Under the pieces are notes generated by a model, which was given only the letters and a program-made list of their open reading frames with translations, made no database searches and had not been told where the DNA came from. From UBA7445 sp042096455 (GTDB lineage Bacteria > Verrucomicrobiota > Verrucomicrobiia > Opitutales > Coraliomargaritaceae), in the NCBI GenBank assembly GCA_042096455.1, contig JBELLU010000008.1:1-45684 (forward strand): a stretch of DNA of 45,684 nucleotides, in the 5' to 3' direction. Position numbers and translations under genes: made by a program. Below are positions 16,545 to 24,870 of the stretch, piece by piece; position 1 is the first letter of the stretch, and every line of letters starts with the position of its first letter.

Positions 16545-17585
16545 ATGCTAAATTATTCCATTGATCGTATTCTCGAGATAGTCGGGAAGGGTGCCGTGAC
16601 GGTTGGCACTTACGGCGGTGAGATCAATGGTATTGCATCGCTCGCGGAGGGCGATGCGGGGGATTTGTCTTTTTTGGGTAACGCGAAATACCGCAGTCAG
16701 GTGGCAGATTGCGGGGCATCGGTGCTCCTTTTGCCCAAGGACTATGAGGGTCAACCCAGGGACGCGCAGCTTTTCATCCTGCTGGAGAATCCCAGTTACG
16801 CCCTCGCCTTGATTTGTCGCGACATCGAAAACAATCTCTATTCCCGCCCACCGGCTGGCATTCATCCGACCGCGTATGTCGAGGATTTTGCAGTGGTGGA
16901 TCCAAGTGCCAGTATCGGTGCATTTTGCTATGTTGCGGCGGGTGCTCAAATTGGGGCGCAGGCGGTTTTGGAAAGCCATGTTTCAATCGGTCGCCACGCC
17001 CAAATCGGTAAGGAATGTCATTTGTTTCCGCAGGTTATCGTAGCAGATCGATGCATCATCGGTGAACGCAACCGTCTCCTTGCGGGCTGTGTGATTGGTG
17101 CGGATGGTTACGGGTACGCACCGGTGGAGGGTCAGCACCAACGTTTGCCGCAAATTGGGAACGTTGTCACTGAAGCAGATGTGGATGTTGGAGCCAACAG
17201 TACGATAGATCGGGCACGTTTTGGGACCACTCGAATCGGGACGGGCACTAAAATCGATAACCTCGTGCAGGTTGCACACAATGTCACGGTGGGGAAGCAT
17301 TGCCTGCTGGTTGCCCAATGTGGGGTCAGTGGGAGTACGGTCTTGGGGGATCGCGTCATTCTCGCGGGGCAATCCGGCGTGACCGGGCATGTCACGATTG
17401 GTGACGGAACCTTGCTTTATGCAAAATCCGGCGCAATGCGCTCCACCGAAGCCAACGAGAAAATTTCTGGCACGCATGGTCAAAATGCCAATTTAATGAA
17501 TCGCATCTACGTTCTACAGCGAAAATTGCCCGAGCTTTTCAAAAGGTTTGAAGCGCTGGAAAAATTTGTAGAATCTCAAAAATAA
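16545..17585 (+). CDS. lpxD: UDP-3-O-acyl-glucosamine N-acyltransferase
   Basis: LpxD adds the N-linked acyl chain in lipid A synthesis using acyl-ACP. The 346-residue protein has the uridine-binding N-terminal domain (about 1-105) and a left-handed beta-helix of hexapeptide repeats (about 106-300). His245 in VQVAHNVTVG matches the catalytic base. A helical tail (MNRIYVLQRKLPELFKRFEALE) packs against the trimer. The presence of lpxD implies lipid A. The ATG sits just 16 bp after a strong terminator, with no visible Shine-Dalgarno sequence, so its expression depends on read-through or on a promoter overlapping skp or the terminator. Confidence 0.96.
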   Translation: MLNYSIDRILEIVGKGAVTVGTYGGEINGIASLAEGDAGDLSFLGNAKYRSQVADCGASVLLLPKDYEGQPRDAQLFILLENPSYALALICRDIENNLYSRPPAGIHPTAYVEDFAVVDPSASIGAFCYVAAGAQIGAQAVLESHVSIGRHAQIGKECHLFPQVIVADRCIIGERNRLLAGCVIGADGYGYAPVEGQHQRLPQIGNVVTEADVDVGANSTIDRARFGTTRIGTGTKIDNLVQVAHNVTVGKHCLLVAQCGVSGSTVLGDRVILAGQSGVTGHVTIGDGTLLYAKSGAMRSTEANEKISGTHGQNANLMNRIYVLQRKLPELFKRFEALEKFVESQK

Positions 17586-17606
17586 GCACCACGATAAATT
17601 AACTCT

Positions 17607-18551
17607 ATGAATTCACTCAAGATTTTCACCGGCAACTCGAATCCAGTCCTCGCAAAAAAAATATGTGATTATTTAGGCACCAGCTTGGGCGCCGCCACGG
17701 TGGAGAGTTTCCCGGATGGAGAGAGTTTTGTGCGGATTGATGAGAATATACGCGGGGCGGATGTCTTTATCATACAGTCCACCTGTAATCCCGCGAACCA
17801 GCACCTGATGGAACTGTTCATCATGATCGATGCCGCCCGCCGCGCCTCGGCAAAACGGATCACGGCAGTGATTCCATTTTACGGCTACGCCCGGCAGGAT
17901 CGCAAAGATCAGCCGCGGGTTCCGATTACCTCAAAACTGGTGGCCAATCTACTGGTGTCTGCCGGTGCCAACCGCATCCTGACGATTGATCTACACGCCC
18001 AGCAAATCCAGGGCTTCTTCGATATCCCGGTCGATCATCTTTACGCCTCCCCGGTGCTCTTCCAATATTTGAAAGACCTGGATCGCGACAACCTTACGCT
18101 CTTCTCGCCGGATGTGGGAGGGATGAAGATGGCCTCGGCCTACGCCAATCTTTTGAAGGTTCCGCTTGGGTTTATCGCCAAGCGCCGCACCGATGCCGAA
18201 ACAGTGGAAGCGGTTTCTTTGGTAGGCGAAACAGCGGGACGCGACATTTTGTTGATCGATGATATGACCGAAACTGCGGGTACGCTTTGTGCCGCCGCCG
18301 AGCTTTTGAAAAAGAACGGCGCCAAAAGTGTCATGGCGGCGGTTAGCCATGGAGTGCTGAATGAACGCGGCTACGAGCGCATCGGCAAGGGCTTGCTCAA
18401 TCAGTTGATCACCACCGATTCAACCCCGATCGAGCAGCGCGACGACTTGCCGATTACGGTGCTGAGTGTGGCGGAATTACTGGGAGAGGGCATCAACCGG
18501 ATTCACAGCAATTCCAGTGTGACCGGGCTCTTCGATGTGAAGGGTTTTTAA
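17607..18551 (+). CDS. prs: Ribose-phosphate pyrophosphokinase (PRPP synthase)
   Basis: Prs makes PRPP from ribose 5-phosphate and ATP for nucleotide, NAD, His and Trp synthesis. The 314-residue protein shows YARQDRKDQPRVPITSKLVA (ATP-binding flexible loop), the metal-binding DLHAQQIQGFF, and the PRPP-binding loop LLIDDMTETAGTL. The catalytic-loop KRRTDAE is present. Length matches the class I bacterial enzyme. It lies 21 bp after lpxD, so likely co-transcribed. Confidence 0.97.
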   Translation: MNSLKIFTGNSNPVLAKKICDYLGTSLGAATVESFPDGESFVRIDENIRGADVFIIQSTCNPANQHLMELFIMIDAARRASAKRITAVIPFYGYARQDRKDQPRVPITSKLVANLLVSAGANRILTIDLHAQQIQGFFDIPVDHLYASPVLFQYLKDLDRDNLTLFSPDVGGMKMASAYANLLKVPLGFIAKRRTDAETVEAVSLVGETAGRDILLIDDMTETAGTLCAAAELLKKNGAKSVMAAVSHGVLNERGYERIGKGLLNQLITTDSTPIEQRDDLPITVLSVAELLGEGINRIHSNSSVTGLFDVKGF

Positions 18552-18606
18552 TGGTTTGAAGAAGCAAGTTGCGGAACTTGCAATTGTTCAATTTGTCCTT
18601 AAACAA

Positions 18607-20076
18607 ATGAATAAAATTATGCGTCTATTAATCACATTATTATTGGCCGCAGCGATCACCGTGGTCGCGCTCTGTGGCTCTGAAAATCCTCAACTGAATA
18701 TTGTGCCGGATGATCAGCCCATTGAGGCGACGGAGGAAATCACGGTGGTTTCCTACGCAGGGGTGCTGGAACGTGCGACCCCCTCGGTCGTGGCGGTTTA
18801 TACGACCCGTCTGGAAACGGTGCGCAGCAATCCTTTCTTTGGCCCCCGTGGTATAGAGGATATCTTTCGTCAGTTTGGAATGCCAGTGCCCGATTCCGGT
18901 GGCACGCAGGAACGTGAGAGCACCGGGGTCGGTTCCGGGGTAATCATTTCAAAGGATGGTTATATTGTGACGAATCGCCATGTGGTCGCGGCGGAGCGGG
19001 GTCAAAAGATTGATGAAATCCGAGTCCGCTTGGCGGATGACCGTGAATTTACGGCGGAGTTGATCGGGGAAGACGCCAAGACCGATGTTGCGGTGCTTCG
19101 AATTGAGGCAGAGGACGATTTGCCTGCGATTCAAATCGCCAACAGCGACCTCCTGCGGGTGGGCGATGTGGTCTTTGCGATTGGCAACCCCCTCGAAGTG
19201 GGACTCACCGCCACCAAGGGAATTGTCTCCGCCACCGGTCGCGATTCCCTCGATATTCTCGGCAAGGGGAGCTATGAAAATTTCATCCAAACCGATGCAT
19301 CGATCAATATGGGTAACTCCGGCGGTGCCTTGATCGACGCCTGGGGTCGCTTGATCGGAATCAACACTGCGATCTTATCACGTTCGGGCGGCAGTATTGG
19401 TATCGGCCTCGCGATTCCCTCCAATCTCGCCCTCGGAGTCGCACACAAGCTGGTCAATAGCGGCGAGGTGCAGCGCGGCTTGCTTGGAATCATACCGGGC
19501 GATTTGAATCAGGAACTCGCGGAATCCTTTGATCTGGAATCAACCAAGGGTGCGATTGTCAATCAAGTGCAGGAGGATTCTCCTGCCGAGAAGGGCGGCT
19601 TGAAACACGGCGATGTCATTATTGAAATTAATGGCGCTCCGATCGAATCGGCACGCCAATTGCGCCTCACGGTCTCACAAATGGAGCCGGGTCGCGAGGT
19701 TCAGGTAAAGGTGATTCGGGCCGGCGAGACCATGATGCTACCGATCACATTGGGTGACTTGAACGGCACTGCTTCGAGCGGCAAGGCCGGCGTAAAGGAA
19801 TTGCACGGGCTGGATTTGGAACCGGTCGATGACGAACTGCGGGAATCCGCTTCGATCCCAGACCGGATTCAAGGTCTTTATGTGAAGTCCTTGGATGCCC
19901 GTTCGCCTTTTGCAGACGTCCTGCGCCAGGGTGTGGTTATCATTGAGGCGAATGGGGTGCGGGTTAAAACCATCGAGGACTTTACGGAAAACCTACGGGT
20001 GGGCATCAACCGTTTCTACGTTTGGTATCGCGGCAATTTTGTTTACGTCGGCGTTCGCCTCAAGGCGGAGGAATAA
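18607..20076 (+). CDS. HtrA/Do-family serine protease with two PDZ domains
   Basis: This is a periplasmic DegP-like protease/chaperone of 489 residues. After an N-terminal export segment, the trypsin-like domain contains the triad His125 (TNRHVV), Asp160 (KTDVAV) and Ser238 (GNSGGALID). PDZ1 starts near RGLLGIIPGDL and has the SPAEKGGLKHGD motif. A second, divergent PDZ occupies the last ~90 residues (GLYVKSLDARSPFADVLRQG). I chose the ATG at 18607; an in-frame TTG at 18556 would add 17 hydrophobic residues, and an ATG at 18619 is also possible. Cys23 sits after Val-Ala-Leu, a poor lipobox. It ends the plus-strand run, 9 bp from the aroB stop. DegP, DegQ and DegS cannot be told apart here. 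Confidence 0.92.
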   Translation: MNKIMRLLITLLLAAAITVVALCGSENPQLNIVPDDQPIEATEEITVVSYAGVLERATPSVVAVYTTRLETVRSNPFFGPRGIEDIFRQFGMPVPDSGGTQERESTGVGSGVIISKDGYIVTNRHVVAAERGQKIDEIRVRLADDREFTAELIGEDAKTDVAVLRIEAEDDLPAIQIANSDLLRVGDVVFAIGNPLEVGLTATKGIVSATGRDSLDILGKGSYENFIQTDASINMGNSGGALIDAWGRLIGINTAILSRSGGSIGIGLAIPSNLALGVAHKLVNSGEVQRGLLGIIPGDLNQELAESFDLESTKGAIVNQVQEDSPAEKGGLKHGDVIIEINGAPIESARQLRLTVSQMEPGREVQVKVIRAGETMMLPITLGDLNGTASSGKAGVKELHGLDLEPVDDELRESASIPDRIQGLYVKSLDARSPFADVLRQGVVIIEANGVRVKTIEDFTENLRVGINRFYVWYRGNFVYVGVRLKAEE

Positions 20077-20085
20077 AGCTCTCGC

Positions 20086-21174
20086 CTAGGCTGCACCCAC
20101 GCTTTGCCATAGCGCTTCTATCACGGCGGTTTCGACCCCCTCGGTCGTAACCGCCTCACCCACCGCCTGAAGGCTAACAAACCGCAGGGAACCGCTGCGG
20201 TTTTTCTTGTCTCGTTGCATGGCGGCAAGGAGGGCGCTGGTCTCGAGTGGTGATTTCAGGTGCACCGGCAAGGCATGCGTCTTCAGTAACTGAATCACGC
20301 GCTCGACCCAGGACGCCTCAAGCTGACCCAATTCTACGGACAGGCGCGTCGCGAGGACCAGACCGATGGCGACCGCTTCCCCGTGTAGGTAATCGCCATA
20401 ACCGGCGGCGTTTTCAATAGCGTGGGCAAAGGTATGACCGAGGTTCAAGAGGGCACGACCACCGCTCGCGGCGGTTTCGGTTTCGTCGTCGATCACGATT
20501 TGGGCCTTCAGTTCACAGCAGCGTCGGATGATGGCGGGCAGTGCCTCTGATTGAGGGCTCAGTGCGCCCAGCGTTTCCAATTCATCGAAGAGGGCGCGGT
20601 CCGCCAAGAGACCGTATTTAATGACCTCTGCCATACCCGCCGCAAATTCCCGTGCGGGTAGGCTTCCGAGAAGGTCGGTATCAATAAAGACGGCCTTGGG
20701 TTGCCAAAACGCCCCCACCAGGTTTTTGCCCTCGGGCAGGTTAATGCCGGTTTTACCACCTACCGAACTGTCCACCATTGCGAGCAGGCTCGTAGGGATT
20801 TGGTAGAAATCAATCCCGCGCAGATAGCTGGCGGCAACAAATCCCGCGAGGTCGCCGATCACGCCTCCGCCAAAGGCGAAGACGACGCTGTCGCGGTTGC
20901 GATTGCCCTGTGCGAGAAAGCTCAGCGCAGTGGCGTAGGGTTCGATCGACTTTGTGTTCTCGCCCGCGGGAAGGCTCAGAATTTCATCTTGGGCGAAGCC
21001 TGCGGCTTTCAGGTAATCGGCGCGGCTCGCGAGAAGGTTCGCATCGCAGAGAACGCAAACGGCGCGCTGGGCTTGTCTTAATTCGGCGAGGGTCGCGCTG
21101 AGCGCCTTTGAACCGTCAGTGAAATGGATGGGGTAGGCGCGGTCGCCGAGGGCTACGGTTAGGGCTTCATTCAT
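20086..21174 (-). CDS. aroB: 3-dehydroquinate synthase
   Basis: AroB cyclises DAHP to 3-dehydroquinate in the shikimate pathway, using NAD and a divalent metal. The 362-residue protein has GGGVIGDLAGFVA from residue 102, the substrate-site IPTSLLAMVDSSVGGKTGIN, and the metal ligands in EVIKYG, LNLGHTFAHAIE and DYLHGEAVAIG. Its ATG overlaps the ftsY stop by 8 bp, so it is the last gene of ribH-nusB-ftsY-aroB. It converges on the protease gene. Confidence 0.97.
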   Translation of the reverse strand: MNEALTVALGDRAYPIHFTDGSKALSATLAELRQAQRAVCVLCDANLLASRADYLKAAGFAQDEILSLPAGENTKSIEPYATALSFLAQGNRNRDSVVFAFGGGVIGDLAGFVAASYLRGIDFYQIPTSLLAMVDSSVGGKTGINLPEGKNLVGAFWQPKAVFIDTDLLGSLPAREFAAGMAEVIKYGLLADRALFDELETLGALSPQSEALPAIIRRCCELKAQIVIDDETETAASGGRALLNLGHTFAHAIENAAGYGDYLHGEAVAIGLVLATRLSVELGQLEASWVERVIQLLKTHALPVHLKSPLETSALLAAMQRDKKNRSGSLRFVSLQAVGEAVTTEGVETAVIEALWQSVGAA

Positions 21175-22105
21175 GACTGGCTACGGGTTCTTCGAGACCA
21201 AAGATGGCATCGGTATAGTTTTTGATTGAAAAGGGCTGGAGGTCGTCGGCTTGCTCGCCGAGTCCGACAAAGAAGATGGGAAGCTTCAGGGCGCGATAGA
21301 TGCCCACAAGGGCGCCACCGCGGCTGGTGCCGTCCAATTTTGTAATGATGAGCCCCGTTAGCGGAAAGCTTTCATTGAAGACCTTCGCCTGTTCGATGGA
21401 ATTGGTGCCGAGGCTACCGTCCACCACAAGCCAACTGTGGTGCGGGGCTTCCGGATCCTGTTTGCGAATGACGCGGTTGAACTTCTCCAATTCCTTCATG
21501 AGGTTGCCCTTGGTGTGGAGGCGTCCGGCGGTATCGAGAATGAGGGGGTTGCGGGCGCGGCTTTGAGCGGCGGCGTAGGCGTCAAATGCCACTGCGGCGG
21601 CGTCCGCGCCGTGTTGGCTGGCGACGAGCTCGATCTTGAGTTTCTCCGACCAATATTTGATTTGCTCGTTGGCAGCGGCGCGAAAGGTATCACAGGCACC
21701 CAGGAGCGGTTGGTAGCCCTCCTGTTGATAGCGGTGGCCCAATTTGGCGGCGGTGGTGGTTTTGCCGGAACCATTGACCCCCACGAGGGCAATGACCTCC
21801 GGTTGATGCGCGCCCAGATTTACCGAGCCTTCCGCGCCCTCAAGCACGCGACTGAGGACCTCCGCTCCGATGCGGGCCGCCGATTCGCTGCGGAGTTCCT
21901 TATCGGATTGATAGGCGGCTTGAATAGCGCCCATGATTTCCTCGACCGTTTCGACTCCGAAATCGGCGGTGTAGAGGGTTTCCTCGAGGGAATCGAGGGC
22001 TTCCGCGTCCATGCGTGGACCGGAAAAAACGCGCTCGAAGGCTTTGTGAAAAGTGGGGGTGTGCTTCTTGAACCCTTCCTTGAATTTTTTGAAACGGCTG
22101 AGCAT
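21167..22105 (-). CDS. ftsY: Signal recognition particle receptor FtsY
   Basis: FtsY is the SRP receptor that docks ribosomes making membrane proteins. The 312-residue protein is the short NG form, without the long acidic A domain of E. coli. A basic amphipathic start (MLSRFKKFKEGFKK) may bind membrane. The four-helix N domain covers about 15-95. The GTPase domain has GVNGSGKTT at 109-117, DTFRAAA at 139-145, DTAGR and TKLDGTSRGG. It lies 9 bp after nusB and overlaps aroB. Confidence 0.97.
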   Translation of the reverse strand: MLSRFKKFKEGFKKHTPTFHKAFERVFSGPRMDAEALDSLEETLYTADFGVETVEEIMGAIQAAYQSDKELRSESAARIGAEVLSRVLEGAEGSVNLGAHQPEVIALVGVNGSGKTTTAAKLGHRYQQEGYQPLLGACDTFRAAANEQIKYWSEKLKIELVASQHGADAAAVAFDAYAAAQSRARNPLILDTAGRLHTKGNLMKELEKFNRVIRKQDPEAPHHSWLVVDGSLGTNSIEQAKVFNESFPLTGLIITKLDGTSRGGALVGIYRALKLPIFFVGLGEQADDLQPFSIKNYTDAIFGLEEPVASHE

Positions 22106-22114
22106 GGCTGGGGA

Positions 22115-22576
22115 CTAATCGGCTGCTTTGCGCAAGGGGCGGTCGATCTTGTTCTTCATGCGATCGAGGAGGCCGTTGATGAAGCGCTTGGAATCGGGGT
22201 TGGAGAAATCCTTACCGAGGTCAATGGCTTCATTGATGGTGACGATGGGGGGGATGTCGCTGCGGTGCAGGAGTTCATAAATCGCGAGGCGCAGAATGGA
22301 GAGGTCGACCTTGGCAATGCGCTTGAAATCCCAGTTTTCAGCGAGTTCGACGATCTCCTGATCCAAGGCATCAATGACCCGAATGACGCCGTGGATTAAC
22401 TCCTCGGCAAAGGCGTAGTAGTCGCGGTTGTGATCGCGATCCTCGAGGAAAGTCGCGACCGCGTCGTTCAATTCCTCGGGTTTGTTGAGTTCCCATTGGT
22501 AAAGGAATTGAATGGTGGCGATGCGGTTTTCGCGGCGCTGCGAGGGTTTTTTTACGGTTGGTTCGTTGTTTTCCAT
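22115..22576 (-). CDS. nusB: Transcription antitermination factor NusB
   Basis: NusB pairs with bS10 to bind boxA RNA in rRNA leaders and prevents premature termination. The 153-residue all-helical protein has RRENRIATIQFLYQWEL near the start. The conserved core KVDLSILRLAIYELL and VTINEAIDLGKDFSNPDSKRFINGLLD follows. The ATG lies inside the end of ribH, with a 25-bp overlap in another frame. ribH-nusB is a common bacterial pair. Confidence 0.96.
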   Translation of the reverse strand: MENNEPTVKKPSQRRENRIATIQFLYQWELNKPEELNDAVATFLEDRDHNRDYYAFAEELIHGVIRVIDALDQEIVELAENWDFKRIAKVDLSILRLAIYELLHRSDIPPIVTINEAIDLGKDFSNPDSKRFINGLLDRMKNKIDRPLRKAAD

Positions 22577-23031
22577 TTGGATTTAAGATGTGCCATTTCG
22601 AGGGCCGCTTTGGCGAATTCGCGACCCCGGTTTAGGGAACCCCGGCAGCGCGTCTCGGCCTGTTTCAGGGTTTCGACGACGAGAATGCCGTTGATGACCG
22701 GAACCCCGGTCTGAATGCTGATTTGATGGAGGGACGCAGCGGTGCTATCTCCGATGAGGTGATGGTGTTGGGTATCGCCCGCGAGTACAAGGCCAAGCGC
22801 GATGACGGCATCGTATTTGCCGGAGCTCGCGAGGAGGTTCGCGGCATAGGGCAATTCATTGGAACCCGGGACACGGATGATCTCCGGCTCGGGGGCTTTG
22901 AACTCGGCGAGGGTCAGGGTGGCATTTTCAAGGAGCGCCGCGACCAGGTTTTCATTAAAGCGTGCCGCGGCGATGCCGACACGCAGTTCATGTCCTTTAA
23001 TCGATAGATCACTTGGGTGGTGCTGGCTCAT
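22552..23031 (-). CDS. ribH: 6,7-dimethyl-8-ribityllumazine synthase
   Basis: RibH condenses the ribityl-pyrimidine with 3,4-dihydroxybutanone phosphate in riboflavin synthesis. The 159-residue protein has VGIAAARFNE (substrate-binding Phe), VPGSNELPYAA, the active-site segment GDTQHHHLIG, and GVPVINGILVVETLKQAE. The consensus 'GAVIRG' reads GLVLAGDT here, a small divergence. It is first in the minus-strand operon. The 101-bp gap to tgt should hold two divergent promoters. No FMN riboswitch fits in that space. Confidence 0.93.
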   Translation of the reverse strand: MSQHHPSDLSIKGHELRVGIAAARFNENLVAALLENATLTLAEFKAPEPEIIRVPGSNELPYAANLLASSGKYDAVIALGLVLAGDTQHHHLIGDSTAASLHQISIQTGVPVINGILVVETLKQAETRCRGSLNRGREFAKAALEMAHLKSKWKTTNQP

Positions 23032-23132
23032 ACTGCAACCATACAGGTCAGAAGCGTTGCCAATGGCAAGAGCGGGTTTTTAGGTGGATTCCGTTATCGA
23101 CCTGCGGCAGGAGATCGAACAAACCTTTAAAT

Positions 23133-24248
23133 ATGTTCAAACTTGGGGCAAAAAGCGGCGATGCGCGGTGCGGGGTTTTATCCACCCGGCACGGGGAGAT
23201 TCAGACTCCGATTTTCATGCCGGTCGGCACGCAGGCGACGGTGAAGGGCGTGACCCCGGATCAATTGGAAGCGATCGATGCGCAGATCATTTTGGGCAAC
23301 ACCTATCATTTGAACCTGCGCCCGGGTTCGGGTTTGGTGCAGGAAATGGGCGGGCTGCATCATTTTATGGGCTGGGATAAACCCATCCTTACCGACAGCG
23401 GCGGGTTCCAGGTTTTCAGCCTCTCTGAATTGCGCAAGGTGCGGGAAGACGGCATCGAATTCCGTTCGCATCTCGATGGCGCACCGCTTTTTCTGGGGCC
23501 GGAATCCTGTTATCGGATTCAGGCGGAACTGGGGACCGATATTGCGATGGTGCTGGATGAATGTCCGCCCTTTCCCTGTGAACGGGACGCCTGCGCCGCA
23601 GCGGTCAAACGAACCGTTCGTTGGGCGGGGGAATTTTTAGAGCATGCGCGCCGCGATGGTTTTCTCCAGCGCGGGCATCATGTCTTTGGGATCATACAGG
23701 GTTCGACTTTCGATGACTTGCGGCAGGAGTGCGGCGCCGCTCTCGCCGGGATGGATTTCCCAGGTTACGCGGTGGGGGGCGTCAGTGTGGGTGAGCCGGA
23801 AGCGGAAATGCTGCGGCAGGTGTCAATTTGCGCGCCGGTCATGCCGCTGGACAAGCCGCGCTATGTCATGGGGGTGGGCACGCCGCCCCAGTTGTTGAAA
23901 ATGATCGGGATGGGGATGGATATGTTTGATTGCGTGATGCCGACGCGCTTGGCGCGCCATGCAAATGTCTTTACCCCCGATGGCCTCATCAATCTCAAGA
24001 ACGAACGCTTCAAACATGACGCCGCCCCTATCATGGAGGCGAAGAATTATACCTGTCGCCATTTCAGCCGCGCCTATCTGCGCCACTTGATTATGGCAAA
24101 GGAACTCCTCGCATCCACTTTGTTATCCATCCACAACCTGCATTTCTACCTCGATTTAATGGCGCAGGCGCGGGCACACATTGAGGCGGGGGATTACGGA
24201 CAATGGAGCGCTGCGTGGATCGGGCGTTACGAAGCGGGCGAAGCGTAA
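23133..24248 (+). CDS. tgt: Queuine tRNA-ribosyltransferase (Tgt) with a reduced zinc site
   Basis: Tgt swaps guanine 34 of GUN-anticodon tRNAs for preQ1, leading to queuosine. The 371-residue protein shows GNTYHLNLRPG, the active-site Asp in LTDSGGFQVFSL, GIIQGS, GYAVGGVSVGE and the nucleophile region MFDCVMPTR. It ends as usual with SRAYLRHL and IHNLHFY. E. coli Tgt binds zinc by CxCxxC and a later His. Here the stretch reads A303-K-N305-Y-T-C308, so two of three Cys are gone, while C308 and H334 remain. The ATG at 23133 (MFKLGAKSGDARCG) begins just before homology; longer readings add unconserved residues. No queA or queuosine biosynthesis gene is adjacent. Confidence 0.94.
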   Translation: MFKLGAKSGDARCGVLSTRHGEIQTPIFMPVGTQATVKGVTPDQLEAIDAQIILGNTYHLNLRPGSGLVQEMGGLHHFMGWDKPILTDSGGFQVFSLSELRKVREDGIEFRSHLDGAPLFLGPESCYRIQAELGTDIAMVLDECPPFPCERDACAAAVKRTVRWAGEFLEHARRDGFLQRGHHVFGIIQGSTFDDLRQECGAALAGMDFPGYAVGGVSVGEPEAEMLRQVSICAPVMPLDKPRYVMGVGTPPQLLKMIGMGMDMFDCVMPTRLARHANVFTPDGLINLKNERFKHDAAPIMEAKNYTCRHFSRAYLRHLIMAKELLASTLLSIHNLHFYLDLMAQARAHIEAGDYGQWSAAWIGRYEAGEA

Positions 24249-24249
24249 T

Positions 24250-24870
24250 TCAGGGCAGGACGAAATCGGTCTCATGCTGCAGCCAGTTGCAAATCGATTC
24301 GGTGAGAGCGATGGCGGTTTTGATTTTGTCCTCGTTCGCCTCCTCGGGGGTGGGTTGATTGAGCAATTCCGTAGCGGGGGCTTTGAGACCCGCAGCGAGT
24401 TGCGGCCACCAGGATTCGCGGACGGGGTAACCCTCGGCCTGGAGGAGGCGATAGAGGCTCTTGAGGTGGACGATTTCCGGATGGGGGCGCTCGGCGAAGG
24501 CATCGAGGCTTTGCTCGGTCAGTTGAAAGAGGAGGGGGTAGTCGCCCATCAGGGGGGCGTTGCGGGCAATGAGCTTAACGAATTCCGAGGCGCAACGGAG
24601 GGTGCGGTAAGAAGTCCCGAGTTGGCTGCGGCGATGGAGGGTGCGGTAATCGCGCACAAAGCGGGTATTTCCGTTGCGGGTGGTTTCGAGTTCGATCTCG
24701 GCGGTGTCGAAGAGGTCGGGGGCGTTCTTGAGGGGGTTCTTTTTGGAGGCGCGTTTCAAGCACAGGAAGCAACCGGACTCCGCGGAGAGCGCGGTGATTT
24801 TTTGATAGGACTCCCCGGAGGGGGCGAGGCTTAGGACGAGGGCCTGTTCGCTGGCGGCGGGTTGGCTCAC
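24250..24870 (-). CDS. recO: Probable RecO-like DNA repair protein
   Basis: RecO helps load RecA on SSB-coated DNA in the RecFOR pathway. This 206-residue protein is short and divergent. The start ALVLSLAPSGESYQKITALSAESG resembles the RecO OB-fold strand pattern. The C-terminal part is helical, with a Leu/Glu-rich SLYRLLQAEGYPV. No CxxC zinc motif is seen. It starts with GTG overlapping the stop of the DUF502 gene (GTGA), so the two are coupled, and its stop is 1 bp from the tgt stop. The name rests on weak similarity recognised by eye; another OB-fold protein is possible. Confidence 0.6.
   Translation of the reverse strand: MSQPAASEQALVLSLAPSGESYQKITALSAESGCFLCLKRASKKNPLKNAPDLFDTAEIELETTRNGNTRFVRDYRTLHRRSQLGTSYRTLRCASEFVKLIARNAPLMGDYPLLFQLTEQSLDAFAERPHPEIVHLKSLYRLLQAEGYPVRESWWPQLAAGLKAPATELLNQPTPEEANEDKIKTAIALTESICNWLQHETDFVLP

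Noticed and set aside
22552..23132. FMN riboswitch before ribH
   Set aside because: The gap to the divergent tgt is about 100 bp and shows no RFN-like conserved stems.
23033..23132. Small hairpin TTGCC-aat-GGCAA between ribH and tgt
   Set aside because: Only 5-bp arms, with no clear position relative to a start or stop; likely chance.
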